Origin: Acidobacteriota bacterium
GTDB lineage: Bacteria > Acidobacteriota > Thermoanaerobaculia > UBA5066
DNA: 64,000 nt
Assembly: GCA_029781975.1 (NCBI GenBank)
Contig: JAKOVQ010000016.1
Span: 310,001 to 374,000, forward strand
Reading direction: 5' to 3'
Below, one piece after another: positions 16,452 to 25,062 of this stretch; position 1 is the first letter of the stretch, and the number at the start of each line of letters is the position of its first letter. The position numbers and the translations under genes were made by a program. A model generated the notes under the pieces. That model ran no database searches and was not told the DNA's origin. It saw only the letters and a list, made by a program, of their open reading frames with translations.

Positions 16452-17261
16452 GTGCTCGAGGTCCCGAAGGGCTCCTGGGCCCTCGTCACCGGGGCCTCGG
16501 CCGGGATCGGGGAGGCGCTCGCGGAGCGGCTCGCCGAGCGCGGCATCCCGCTCCTCCTGACGGCGCGCTCGGCCGGGCGGCTCGCGGAGCTCGCCGCGGC
16601 GTGGCGCGCACGCTACCGGGTGGAGGTCGAGGCCGTGCCGTGCGACCTGTCGGCGCCGGGGGCCGCCTCGGCCCTCTTCGACGCGACGGAGGGAGCGGGG
16701 CGGCCCGTCGACCTCCTCGCCGCGAACGCGGGGTTCGGCTGGTACGGGCCGCAGGTCGAGCACCCGCTCGACCGGACGCTCGAGATGCTGCGGCTCAACG
16801 TCGTCGGGACGACCGAGCTCGTCCACCTGGCGCTCGGCGCGATGCGGCGAAGGGGGCGAGGGAAGATCCTGGTCGTCGCCTCCACGGCGGCGTTCCTCCC
16901 CGTCCCGTACATGGCCGTCTACGCGGCGACCAAGGCGTACGACCTCTCCCTCGCCCACGCGCTCCACGAGGAGGCCGCCCCCGACGGCGTGACGGTGACG
17001 GCGCTCTGCCCCGGGACGACGCGGACCCGCTTCCACCGCGTCGCGGGGCTGGCGGAGGGGGAGCGCGTCCGGTTCCCCGCGCTCGACCCGGGAACGGTGG
17101 CCGAGGCCGGGCTGCAGGGCCTCGAGAGGGGGAAGGCCGTCGTCGTCCCGAACCTCCTCGACCGGCTCTGGATCGCGTCCGGGCGCCTCGTCCCGCGCAC
17201 CTGGCCTCCGCGGATCGGCGCGGCGGTCTTCTCGCGGCTCCGGCGGGCCGGCCCCGCCTGA
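16452..17261 (+). CDS. Classical short-chain dehydrogenase/reductase
   Basis: 269 residues. The Rossmann motif TGASAGIGEA, NAGFGWYG and the catalytic YAATK (Y-x3-K) with Ser in VVASTAAF are all present. The type resembles the DltE/YqjQ-like SDRs annotated as oxidoreductases acting on hydroxy or keto acyl groups. The start is GTG, 2 bases after the preceding gene, so co-translation is expected. The substrate is unknown, and the partner suggests lipid metabolism. A weak inverted repeat (17290-17306) follows before the convergent ftsX. Confidence 0.88.
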   Translation: MLEVPKGSWALVTGASAGIGEALAERLAERGIPLLLTARSAGRLAELAAAWRARYRVEVEAVPCDLSAPGAASALFDATEGAGRPVDLLAANAGFGWYGPQVEHPLDRTLEMLRLNVVGTTELVHLALGAMRRRGRGKILVVASTAAFLPVPYMAVYAATKAYDLSLAHALHEEAAPDGVTVTALCPGTTRTRFHRVAGLAEGERVRFPALDPGTVAEAGLQGLERGKAVVVPNLLDRLWIASGRLVPRTWPPRIGAAVFSRLRRAGPA

Positions 17262-17325
17262 GAGGGTCGTCCGGCGAAGGGAGCGACGCGGGCCGGCGAA
17301 CGGCCCCCGATCTTCGAGGGAAGCG

Positions 17326-18225
17326 CTACAGGTGCCTGCGGCGGACGGCCAGGGCGCCGCCGAGCGCCCCGGCCACGAGCCCCCCGACGACGAGGAGGGC
17401 CGCCTCGGCGGCGGGGAGGAACGTGACGAGGAAGACGCCCAGGAGCGGGTTCTGCGTGGTCGTGACGTGGCGCGTGAGCGCGGCGAACCCCCCCGCCAGG
17501 ACCCCGAGGGCGAGGAGGCCGCCCAGGGTCCCCTGGAGGAGCCCGCCGAGGAGGAACGGCCCGCGGATCAGGATCTCCGGCGCGCCGACGAGGCGGAGGA
17601 CGTCGATCTCGTCGCGGTGGAGCAGGATCGTGAGCCTCACGACGTTCGCGATGGTGAACGCCGCGCCCAGGACGAGGAGGATCCCGACGGCGGTCCCCGC
17701 CGCCTGGACCAGGGCGACGATCCCCCGGAGGCGGCGGATCCACTCGACGTCGAACTGGATCTCCTCGGCGGCGGCATGGGCCGAGAGGTTCTTCAGGAAG
17801 GCCGGGAGCGCCTGGGACCGGACGGCGTCCTTCGTCAGGTCGAGCTCGACGGACGCGGGGAACGGGTTCCCCGAGAGGGAGTTCGCGGCGGCGGCGAGGG
17901 ACCGCCACGACCGGGCGAACCTCAGCCGCGCCTGGTCGGCCGAGACGTAGCGGATCTGCGAGACCATCCGCGACTCGCGCGCGACCCGCTCGAGGTCGAG
18001 CCGCTCCGCCTCGGTGGCGGTCGGCTTGAGGAAGACCGTGATCGCCGTCTCGTCGCGGACCGTCGAGATGACGCCTCGCAGGTTGGCCGCGCCCAGGAGG
18101 AACGCGCCCACCAGGACGAGCGAAACGGTGATCTGGAGGATCGAGACCACCGTCATCCTCCGGGCGCGCCAGAGGCCCACGAGGGCCTCGTCCAGGAGCG
18201 CCAGGAGCGTGTGGGCCGACTTCAC
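17326..18225 (-). CDS. ftsX: Cell division protein FtsX (ABC permease)
   Basis: 299 residues. Four membrane segments: one near 20-45 and three in the C-terminal part (about 165-295), with an extracytoplasmic domain between the first and second. This is the FtsX plan. It works with FtsE to activate septal peptidoglycan hydrolases through periplasmic partners. The start is GTG, 4 bases after ftsE. The large extracytoplasmic loop contains FLKPTATEAERLDLERVA, typical of the family. The AMIN amidase at 2184 is a possible partner, which is an inference. Confidence 0.93.
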   Translation of the reverse strand: MKSAHTLLALLDEALVGLWRARRMTVVSILQITVSLVLVGAFLLGAANLRGVISTVRDETAITVFLKPTATEAERLDLERVARESRMVSQIRYVSADQARLRFARSWRSLAAAANSLSGNPFPASVELDLTKDAVRSQALPAFLKNLSAHAAAEEIQFDVEWIRRLRGIVALVQAAGTAVGILLVLGAAFTIANVVRLTILLHRDEIDVLRLVGAPEILIRGPFLLGGLLQGTLGGLLALGVLAGGFAALTRHVTTTQNPLLGVFLVTFLPAAEAALLVVGGLVAGALGGALAVRRRHL

Positions 18226-18229
18226 ACTC

Positions 18230-19054
18230 TCACCCCGCGCCCCCGCCGTCGTCGCCGCCCCGCTCCGGTCCCGGTCCCGCCGGAGGCCGGTGCGGGGGCC
18301 GCGGGGCCCGCTCCTCGCGAGCCTCCTCGCGCGCGCCGTCCCGGAGGACCTCCCTCAGCCCCTCGCGCCAGGCCGCCTGGGGCGGGAGCTCGGGCTCCAC
18401 CAGCCCCTCGAGGACCGACCCGCGGCTCAGCGTGAGGCAGCGCCTCCCCACCTCCTTGATGAGCGCGACGTCGTGCGTGGCGACGACGACCGTGGTCCCC
18501 TTCACGTTGATCGACGCGAAGAGCCTCATCACGTCGGCCGCCAGGCGGTGGTCGAGGTTCCCGGTCGGCTCGTCGGCGACGAGGAGCGCGGGCTCGTTGA
18601 TGAGCGCCCGGGCGAGCGCCACCCGCTGCTGCTCGCCCCCCGAGAGCTCCTCGGGGAGCGCGTTGACCCGGTGGTGGAGCTCGACGAGCCGCAGCACCTG
18701 GTAGGCCCGGCGGCGGCGCTCGGCGAGCGGGACGCCGAGGAACTTGAGGACGAAGGAGACGTTCTCGAAGACCGTCCGGGTCGGGAGGAGCTTGTAGTCC
18801 TGGAAGACGATCCCCATCGAGCGGCGGAGCTCGGGCACGCGGCGCACCGGCATGGCGGCGACGTTCATCCCGTTCACGAGGATCTGCCCCTCGGACGGCT
18901 GCTCGGCGCGGAAGAGGAGGCGCAGCAGGGTCGTCTTGCCCGCGCCCGACGGCCCCGTGAGGAAGACGAACTCCCCCTTCCCGACCTGGAACGTCACGTT
19001 CCGGAGGACGCGGCGTCCGCCGTACTCCTTCGAGACGCGATAGAACTCGATCAC
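18230..19054 (-). CDS. ftsE: Cell division ATP-binding protein FtsE
   Basis: 274 residues against about 220 in most FtsE. Walker A GPSGAGKTT, the LSGGEQQRVALARAL signature, Walker B ALLVADEPTGNLD and the H-loop VVVATHD are intact. The additional 50 or so residues at the C-terminus are acidic/basic and then Pro/Gly-rich, probably disordered. It hydrolyses ATP to drive FtsX. It lies between gatB and ftsX, 16 bases after gatB. The start codon is GTG. Confidence 0.95.
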   Translation of the reverse strand: MIEFYRVSKEYGGRRVLRNVTFQVGKGEFVFLTGPSGAGKTTLLRLLFRAEQPSEGQILVNGMNVAAMPVRRVPELRRSMGIVFQDYKLLPTRTVFENVSFVLKFLGVPLAERRRRAYQVLRLVELHHRVNALPEELSGGEQQRVALARALINEPALLVADEPTGNLDHRLAADVMRLFASINVKGTTVVVATHDVALIKEVGRRCLTLSRGSVLEGLVEPELPPQAAWREGLREVLRDGAREEAREERAPRPPHRPPAGPGPERGGDDGGGAG

Positions 19055-19070
19055 GCGCGGCCGCGGAGCC

Positions 19071-20531
19071 TCACGCGTCGAGGACCTCGCGCAGGAGCCG
19101 GTTGACGAGCGCGGGGTTGGCCTTTCCCCCGGTGGCCTTCAGCACCTGGCCCACGAACCAGCCGATGGTGGCGGTCTTGCCCCCCCGGTAGGTCGCGACC
19201 TGCTCCGGGCTCCGGGCGACGACGCTCGAGACCGCCTCGCGGAGGAGCCCCTCGTCCGAGAGCTGGACGAGGCCGCGCTCGGCGATCAGCTCGTCGGCGC
19301 CCTTCCCGCTCTCGATCATCGCGCCGAGGAGCTCCTTGGCGATCTTCCCCGAGATGGTCCCGTCGTCGATCCGCGCGACGAGGCCCGCCAGCCGCTCCGG
19401 CGCGAGGGGGATCCGGCCCGCCTGCCGGTCCGCGTCGGGGATCCGCGCGAGGAGCTCGGAGAGGAGCCAGTTGGCGAGCCCCTTCGGGTTCGACGGGTGC
19501 GCCGCGACGGCTGCCTCGTACCAGTCGGCGAGCGGGCGAGAGAGGCAGACGAGCTGCGCGTCGGCGGCGGGAAGGCCGAGGCTCGCGGCGAGCCGGGACG
19601 CGCGGGCGTCGGGGAGCTCCGGGAGCGAGGCGGCGACGGAGTCGCGCCACGCGTCGTCGACGACGAGGACGCCGAGGTCCGGGTCGGGGAAGTAACGGTA
19701 GTCCATCGCCTCCTCCTTCGAGCGCATGGGGCGGGTCGTCCCGCTCCCCGTCTCGAAGAGGCGCGTCTCCTGGACGACCGTCCCGCCGCGCGCGAGGAGG
19801 TCGGACTGCCGGGCGATCTCGTGCTCGAGGGCCTTCCGGACGTGCGCGAAGGAGTTGAGGTTCTTGACCTCGACCTTCGTCCCGAGCGCGGCGGTCCCGC
19901 GCGGGCGGACGGAGACGTTGGCGTCGCAGCGGAGCGAGCCCTCCTCCATGTTGCCGTCGGACGCCTCGACCCAGCGGACGAGCCGTCTCAGGCGGACGAG
20001 GTAGTCGTAGGCCTCCTCCGGGGACGCGAGGTCGGGCTCGGTGACGATCTCGATGAGGGGCGTCCCGGCGCGGTTGAGGTCGACGAGCGAGGAGCCGGTC
20101 GGGACGTCGTCCCACGGCACCTCGTGCATCGACTTTCCCGCGTCCTCCTCGAGGTGGATCCTCTCGAGCCTCACGGGGCGGAGCGCGCCGTCGGCCCGGA
20201 CGAGAGGGACGGCGCCGCCGACCGCGAGCGGCCGCTGGTACTGCGAGATCTGGTACCCCTTCGGCAGGTCGGGGTAGAAGTAGTTCTTCCGCTCGAAGAC
20301 GGATCTCTCCCTCACGGTACAGCCCGTCGCGAGGGCGACCCGGAGGGCGAGCGACACCGCCTCGCGGTTGAGGACGGGGAGGACGCCCGGGTACCCGAGG
20401 CAGACGGGGCAGACCGCGGTGTTCGCGGGGGCGCCGAAGACCACGGGGCACGGGCAGAAGAGCTTCGTCCGCGTCCGGAGCTGGCAGTGGACCTCGAGCC
20501 CGATGACGGGCTCGTACGCGTCGGCGGGCAT
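19071..20531 (-). CDS. gatB: Asp-tRNA(Asn)/Glu-tRNA(Gln) amidotransferase subunit B
   Basis: 486 residues, full length. GatB binds the misacylated tRNA and carries the kinase step that activates the side chain. The family start YEPVIGLEVHCQLRTRTKLF is present, as are the zinc cysteines CPCP and CPVCLGYPG, the ERKNYFYPDLPKGYQISQY region (split in two blocks) and a C-terminal YqeY-like tail domain. gatA and gatC are not in this window. TAGACT lies 8 bases before the ATG with no Shine-Dalgarno. First gene of gatB-ftsE-ftsX. Confidence 0.97.
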   Translation of the reverse strand: MPADAYEPVIGLEVHCQLRTRTKLFCPCPVVFGAPANTAVCPVCLGYPGVLPVLNREAVSLALRVALATGCTVRERSVFERKNYFYPDLPKGYQISQYQRPLAVGGAVPLVRADGALRPVRLERIHLEEDAGKSMHEVPWDDVPTGSSLVDLNRAGTPLIEIVTEPDLASPEEAYDYLVRLRRLVRWVEASDGNMEEGSLRCDANVSVRPRGTAALGTKVEVKNLNSFAHVRKALEHEIARQSDLLARGGTVVQETRLFETGSGTTRPMRSKEEAMDYRYFPDPDLGVLVVDDAWRDSVAASLPELPDARASRLAASLGLPAADAQLVCLSRPLADWYEAAVAAHPSNPKGLANWLLSELLARIPDADRQAGRIPLAPERLAGLVARIDDGTISGKIAKELLGAMIESGKGADELIAERGLVQLSDEGLLREAVSSVVARSPEQVATYRGGKTATIGWFVGQVLKATGGKANPALVNRLLREVLDA

Positions 20532-20539
20532 CTCGGCGG

Positions 20540-20545
20540 AGTCTA
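20540..20545 (-). promoter_or_regulatory. -10-like element of a leaderless gatB transcript
   Basis: TAGACT on the minus strand, 8 bases before the gatB ATG. There is no Shine-Dalgarno in the gap. Confidence 0.45.
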
Positions 20546-20600
20546 GTTCACGGGAGCGGCCGAAGGCTCGCGCGTCCCTCCGCCCGCGCGGGCCGCCTGC

Positions 20601-22010
20601 TCACGCGAAGACCTTTCCCGGGTTCAGGATCCCGAGCGGGTCGAGGGCGTCCTTGACGGCTCGCATGGCGGCGAGGAGGGGAGGGGCGAGGCGGAGCGGG
20701 AGCCGGCTCCTGAGGTGGATGCCGACGCCGTGCTCGCCGGTGAGCGTCCCCCCGAGCCGCAGCGCCTCGGCGTAGATCTCCGAGACGGCCTCCTCGAACC
20801 GCTCGGGCCGCCGCTCCGTCTCCCCGGTCCGGAGGAGGCGGACGTGGAGGTTCCCGTCCCCCGCGTGCCCGTAGCAGAACGGGTCGAGGCCGGCCCCGCG
20901 GGCGATCCGTCGGACGCCCGTCACGAGCGCGACGAGCTCCGTCCGCGGGACGGCGAGGTCGAGCTCCACGGAGACGCCCCGGTCGCGGATGGCCTCCGAG
21001 ATCCCCCGCCTCACGTCCCAGAGGGCGCGGCGCCGCGCCTCGTCGGTGGCCAGGACCACGTCGAGCGCGCCGCACGCCAGCGCCAGCTCGCCGCAGCGCA
21101 TGACGTCGCGCTCGACCTCCTCGTCGCCGCCGCCGTCGAACTCCACGAGGAGCCGCGCGTCGGCCTCGGGGAACGGGGGCGTCACCCCCTTCTTCGCCGA
21201 GGCGACGTCGATCGCCGGCTTGTCGACGATCTCGAGGGCCGCGGGGAGGAGGCCGTTCCGGGTGATCTCGACGACGCACCGCGCCGCCTCCTCGAGGGTG
21301 GGGAAGGGCGCGACCAGGACCGCCGCGGAGCGCGGCTTCGGGATCAGGCGGAGCCACGCCTTCGTCACGACGGCGAGGGTCCCCTCGCTCCCGACGATCA
21401 GCGACGTGAGGTCGTAGCCGGCGACGTCCTTCCGCGTCTTGCCGCCGGTCGTCAGGACGGCGCCGCTCGGCAGGACCGCCTCGAGCCCCATCACCCACCG
21501 CCCCGTCACGCCGTACTTGGCCGCGTGCGGCCCTCCCGCGTTCTCGGCGACGTTCCCCCCGATGCAGCAGGAGCCGCGCGAGGCGGGATCGGGAGGGTAC
21601 GAGAGCCCCTCCGCCTCCACCGCCTCCTGGAGCGTCTGCGTCACGACCCCCGCCTCGACGACGGCGACGAGGTTCGCGGCGTCGATCTCGAGGATCGACG
21701 CCATCCTCTCGACCGACAGGGCGAGCCCCCCGCGGACCGGGATCGCCCCGCCCGAGAGGCCGGTCCGGCCGGCCTGGGGCGTCACCGGGATCCGCCGCGC
21801 GGAGCAGTAGGCGAGGAGGGCCGACACCTCCTCGACGGTCCGCGGCCGGGCGACGGCAGCCGGCGCCGCGGCGAGGTCCTCCGTCCAGTCGTGCGCGTAG
21901 GCCTCGACGTCGGACGGGGCGACGAGGAGGTGGGACGGGCCGACGATCGCGGCGAGCCCCGCGAGCTCCTCGCCCGCCAGGTCGCGCCGGTCCTCGGAGA
22001 CGTCCCGCAC
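20601..22010 (-). CDS. FAD-linked oxidase, GlcD/D-lactate dehydrogenase type
   Basis: 469 residues. The N-terminal FAD_binding_4 domain shows RTGLSGGAIPV and EAVLPSGAVLTTGGKTRKDV. The C-terminal FAD-oxidase domain shows CYGHAGDGNLHVRLL and TGEHGVGI. The family oxidises 2-hydroxy acids (glycolate, D-lactate) in the cytoplasm or on the inner membrane. The substrate is not decided by sequence. No glcE or glcF is nearby, so D-lactate dehydrogenase is as likely as a glycolate oxidase subunit. The start is GTG with TAATAT 7 bases upstream. It is divergent, by 23 bases, from the next gene. Confidence 0.9.
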   Translation of the reverse strand: MRDVSEDRRDLAGEELAGLAAIVGPSHLLVAPSDVEAYAHDWTEDLAAAPAAVARPRTVEEVSALLAYCSARRIPVTPQAGRTGLSGGAIPVRGGLALSVERMASILEIDAANLVAVVEAGVVTQTLQEAVEAEGLSYPPDPASRGSCCIGGNVAENAGGPHAAKYGVTGRWVMGLEAVLPSGAVLTTGGKTRKDVAGYDLTSLIVGSEGTLAVVTKAWLRLIPKPRSAAVLVAPFPTLEEAARCVVEITRNGLLPAALEIVDKPAIDVASAKKGVTPPFPEADARLLVEFDGGGDEEVERDVMRCGELALACGALDVVLATDEARRRALWDVRRGISEAIRDRGVSVELDLAVPRTELVALVTGVRRIARGAGLDPFCYGHAGDGNLHVRLLRTGETERRPERFEEAVSEIYAEALRLGGTLTGEHGVGIHLRSRLPLRLAPPLLAAMRAVKDALDPLGILNPGKVFA

Positions 22011-22017
22011 GGGAGGG

Positions 22018-22027
22018 ATATTAGGAT
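22018..22027. promoter_or_regulatory. Shared -10 region between two divergent genes
   Basis: ATATTAGGAT reads TAATAT on the minus strand (22023-22018), 7 bases before the oxidase GTG. It reads TAGGAT on the plus strand (22022-22027), 6 bases before the dehydrogenase ATG. The gap is 23 bases, with no ribosome binding sites. Confidence 0.45.
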
Positions 22028-22033
22028 GCCGGC

Positions 22034-22906
22034 ATGACGAAGGTCGCCTTCCTCGGACTCGGCGCCATGGGCGCCCCGATGGCCCGGCGGGTCCTCTCCG
22101 CGGGGCTCCCCCTCACCGTCTGGAACCGGACGCCGGAGCGGGCCCGCCCGCTCGCCGAAGCCGGCGCCCGCGTCGCCGCGACCCCGCGCGAGGCGGCGGC
22201 GGGCGCGGACGTCGTCGCCACGATGCTCGCCGACCCCGCCGCGGTCGAGGCGGCGGCGCTCGGCCCCGACGGCCTCCTCGCGGGGGCGCCGCGCGGCGCG
22301 GTCTGGCTCGACTTCTCGACGGTCGCCCCGGCCGACTCGCTCCGGTTCGCCGCGCGCGCGGCGGAGGCGGGGGTCTCCTTCTGCGACGTCCCCGTCGCCG
22401 GCAGCGTCGCGCCCGCCACCGACGGCACGCTGATCGTCCTCGCGGGCGGCGAGCCCGCCGACCTCGAGCGGGCCGCGCCGGTCCTCGAGGCGGTGGCGCG
22501 ACACGTCGAGCGGTTCGGGCCGGCGGGTGCCGGCGCCGCGGTGAAGGTGGCGCTCAACCTCCTCCTCGGCGCCTCGCTCGCGGGGTTCGCCGAGGCGCTC
22601 GCGCTGGCCGACCGCCACGGCGTCCCCGCCGAGCGCGCGGCGGCGTTCCTCCTCGGGACCCCCCTGGCGGCACCCTACCTGAGGACGAAGTACGACTTCC
22701 TCCTCGCCGGCGGCGAGCCGCCGCAGTTCGCGCTCGGCCTCGCCGCAAAGGACATGCGGCTCGCCGCGGAGAGCTCGGACGGCGGGGCGCCGGTCGCCTC
22801 GGGGGCGTACGAGGCGTTCCGGCAGGCGGCCGCCTCCGGCCTCGCCGGGGCGGACTTCAGCCACGTCGTGCGGTTCCGCCTCGGACGCCTCCCGGGCCGA
22901 GGCTGA
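22034..22906 (+). CDS. 3-hydroxyisobutyrate dehydrogenase family oxidoreductase
   Basis: 290 residues. The N-terminal Rossmann domain begins KVAFLGLGAMGAPMARRVL. The substrate-binding signature is present (DVPVAGSV, then a Lys in GAAVKVALNLLLG). The C-terminal helical domain is complete. Family members reduce or oxidise beta-hydroxy acids with NAD(P)H (HIBADH, tartronate semialdehyde reductase, glyoxylate/succinic semialdehyde reductase). Beside a GlcD-like oxidase, a role in glyoxylate or tartronate metabolism is attractive but unproven. It is cytoplasmic, with no Shine-Dalgarno. Confidence 0.9.
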   Translation: MTKVAFLGLGAMGAPMARRVLSAGLPLTVWNRTPERARPLAEAGARVAATPREAAAGADVVATMLADPAAVEAAALGPDGLLAGAPRGAVWLDFSTVAPADSLRFAARAAEAGVSFCDVPVAGSVAPATDGTLIVLAGGEPADLERAAPVLEAVARHVERFGPAGAGAAVKVALNLLLGASLAGFAEALALADRHGVPAERAAAFLLGTPLAAPYLRTKYDFLLAGGEPPQFALGLAAKDMRLAAESSDGGAPVASGAYEAFRQAAASGLAGADFSHVVRFRLGRLPGRG

Positions 22907-22970
22907 AGGCGGACGTCCCGGAGGCGCTAGAATCGCCGGGCCCCGGGGCCTCGCCCGGCGGCCCCTCGAG

Positions 22971-24053
22971 ATGTCGTCCGTCGTCGTCCCGCCGGAAGCC
23001 CCGGCCCCTCCCCCCGGGCCCGCCGAGCCCGGGTTCGAGCCCGTCCCGGACGCCGGGGCCGCGGCGCCCCAGCAGCTCCTCGGGACCCTCGGCCGGCCGA
23101 CGCCGTCGAGCGTGGCCCGGCGGAGCGCCGAGGACGGCGCCCCGCCGATCGTCTCGCGCCTGGGCCACATCACGCTGGGCCTCTGGTTCCCCGCGTTCCG
23201 GAGCCTCGCCTCGCGCGTCCCCCCCGAGGCTCTCGCCGCGCTGAGCGTCCGGACGGTGGAGCGGGCGATCTGGGCCCGCCGGAGCGTGCGCCAGGCCGTC
23301 CTGGCGAACATGGCGGCGGTCCTCGAGCGTCCGCCCGGGGACGAGCGGGTCGAGGCGGCGGCCCGCGAGATGCTGGCGCACCACTCGCGGACGTGGATCG
23401 ACCTGCTCCGCTACACCGGGCGCCCTCCCGCGGATCCCACGACCCTCGTCGCGCGGCAGGAGGGGACGCACCACCTCCTGGCGGCCCGCCGCGGCGGGCG
23501 CGGGGCCATCCTCCTGACCGGGCACGTCGGGAACTTCGAGCTGGGCGGCCTCTTCCTCCGGGCGGTCGGCCTCCCCGTGGCGGTCGTCTACCAGCCCGAC
23601 CCGTCTCCGGTCGTCGAGCGGCACCGGGCCCGCGCCCGCGACCAGATCGGGGTCCGCTCGCTCCCGGTCACCTCGCCGCTCGCGTTCGTCTCCGTCCTCC
23701 GGAGCCTGGAGGAGAACGTCTTCGTCGCGATCCAGGGCGACCGCGACTACGCGGGGACGGGGCTCCGCCTCCCCTTCCTCGGCAGGAGCGCGTCGTTCCC
23801 CGTCGGACCGTTCAAGCTGGCCGGCGCCTCGGGCGCGCCGGTCCTGCCGGTCTTCGTCCTGAGGGAGCCGGACGGCCGCTACCGGACCGTCGTCGAGGAG
23901 CCGATCCCGGTCGCGCACCCCCGGTCGCACCAGGCGCGCGAGGAGGCCGAGCGCGAGGCGCTGGAGCGCTTCGTCTCCGTCCTGGCGCGGACGATCCGCG
24001 CCCACCCGACGCAGTGGTACTGCTTCACGAAGTTCTGGGAGCCGCTCGGGTGA
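22971..24053 (+). CDS. LpxL/HtrB-type lysophospholipid acyltransferase
   Basis: 360 residues, somewhat longer than LpxL at the N-terminus, where the first 45 residues are Pro-rich and probably disordered. The acyltransferase motif is GHVGNFE (His185, Glu190), followed by LGGLFLRAVGLPVAVVYQ and GDRDYAGTGLRLPFLG. The family moves acyl chains onto lipid A precursors or other lipids at the inner membrane. The N-terminal membrane helix of true LpxL is not clear, so a non-lipid-A substrate is possible. A TAGAAT -10 lies at 22928-22933. It is convergent with the ketosynthase-like gene. Confidence 0.85.
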   Translation: MSSVVVPPEAPAPPPGPAEPGFEPVPDAGAAAPQQLLGTLGRPTPSSVARRSAEDGAPPIVSRLGHITLGLWFPAFRSLASRVPPEALAALSVRTVERAIWARRSVRQAVLANMAAVLERPPGDERVEAAAREMLAHHSRTWIDLLRYTGRPPADPTTLVARQEGTHHLLAARRGGRGAILLTGHVGNFELGGLFLRAVGLPVAVVYQPDPSPVVERHRARARDQIGVRSLPVTSPLAFVSVLRSLEENVFVAIQGDRDYAGTGLRLPFLGRSASFPVGPFKLAGASGAPVLPVFVLREPDGRYRTVVEEPIPVAHPRSHQAREEAEREALERFVSVLARTIRAHPTQWYCFTKFWEPLG

Positions 24054-24062
24054 CCTGACGGC

Positions 24063-24085
24063 GCCGGGGCCGGGAGCGCCCCGGC
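24063..24085. terminator. Possible bidirectional hairpin between convergent genes
   Basis: An 8-bp stem GCCGGGGC/GCCCCGGC with a 7-base loop in the 55-base gap between the acyltransferase and the ketosynthase-like gene. No T tract follows, so termination is uncertain. Confidence 0.35.
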
Positions 24086-24108
24086 CCTCTCCCGCTCGCG
24101 GTGCCGGG

Positions 24109-25062
24109 TCAGCCGCCGGCGGCGGTGAGGACGAGGGCGGCGGCCGGCCCCTCCGGGTCGCGGACGAGGACGGCGCACGCGCCGCCCCCGCGACCGATCC
24201 GCTCGACGGCCCGGACCGCGCCGAGCGCTCCTGCGGCGCCGAAGGCGTCGCCGTCCGGCGGCTCCGGTCCGAGGATCTCCCCCGCGAGGCCCGCCCGGCG
24301 CAGGGGGCCGGGATCGAGGCAGCCGTCGAGATCGGGGGACGGGAGGACGAGGGGGAGGGTCCCGAGCGGATGGCCCGCGGCGCGCAGCCAGGCGGCGAGC
24401 CGCTCGCGCGCGCGGACGGGATCGGGCTCGAAGAGAAGGGTCCCGTCGGCGACCGCGGCGAGCGGCGCGGCGCCGGGGCGGCCGGGGCGCTCCAGGACGA
24501 GCGCGGCCCCGCCCCCCGCGAACGTCGGGGCACGCGCCCCGAAGCGGCGACGCGCCGCTTCCCACGCGGGGAGGAGCGCCGGGTCGGCACCGTCGACGCC
24601 GACGGCGACGACGAGCGCTGCGCTTCCCGCTCGGACCCGGTCGGAGGCGGAGAGGATCGCCTCGAGCCCGGCGGTCGGGCCGGAGAGGATCGCCTCCGAG
24701 ACGCCGCCGAGGTTCCAGGCCACGGCGAGCTCGCCGCAGGCGCTGTTGTGGACGGTCTGGGCGAAGACGGCAGGGGAGGGAGGGTCGGCCCCCTCGGCGC
24801 CGCGCAGGAGGCTCCTCGCGTGCGAGAGGATGCTCCCGCGGCAGCCCCAGGCGCTGCCGACGACGACGCCCGCGTCCGCGTCGGGGGAGGCGGGCCTGGA
24901 GACGCCGGCACGCGCGAGGGCGCGCGCCCCGGCGAGGAGCGCGGTCCGGGCGTAGTGGTCGACGCGCCGGAGGCGGGCGAGATCGACGGGAGACGGGTCG
25001 GCCGACGCGCCCGGCCCCTCGTCGGCGCGGGCGGCGGCGGTGACGACCACGCGACGGGTCAC
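24109..25062 (-). CDS. Ketosynthase-like protein without active-site residues (CLF-like)
   Basis: 317 residues with the thiolase-like layout of a beta-ketoacyl synthase N-terminal half, but shortened. At the active-site Cys position the sequence reads SGPTAGLEAI. The region matching the second catalytic His reads GDAFGAAGALGAV, where active enzymes have GHTLGAAG. It therefore cannot be a working condensing enzyme. It resembles chain-length-factor-like or Ketoacyl-synt_2 partners seen in aryl polyene and type II polyketide loci. The start is GTG overlapping the upstream ketosynthase stop (GTGA), so the two are made together, probably as a heterodimer. Confidence 0.75.
   Translation of the reverse strand: MTRRVVVTAAARADEGPGASADPSPVDLARLRRVDHYARTALLAGARALARAGVSRPASPDADAGVVVGSAWGCRGSILSHARSLLRGAEGADPPSPAVFAQTVHNSACGELAVAWNLGGVSEAILSGPTAGLEAILSASDRVRAGSAALVVAVGVDGADPALLPAWEAARRRFGARAPTFAGGGAALVLERPGRPGAAPLAAVADGTLLFEPDPVRARERLAAWLRAAGHPLGTLPLVLPSPDLDGCLDPGPLRRAGLAGEILGPEPPDGDAFGAAGALGAVRAVERIGRGGGACAVLVRDPEGPAAALVLTAAGG

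Noticed and set aside
17290-17306. Hairpin GGGCCG-GCGAA-CGGCCC as terminator between the SDR and ftsX
   Set aside because: Only 6 bp and without a T run; it is not distinguishable from ordinary GC-rich sequence.
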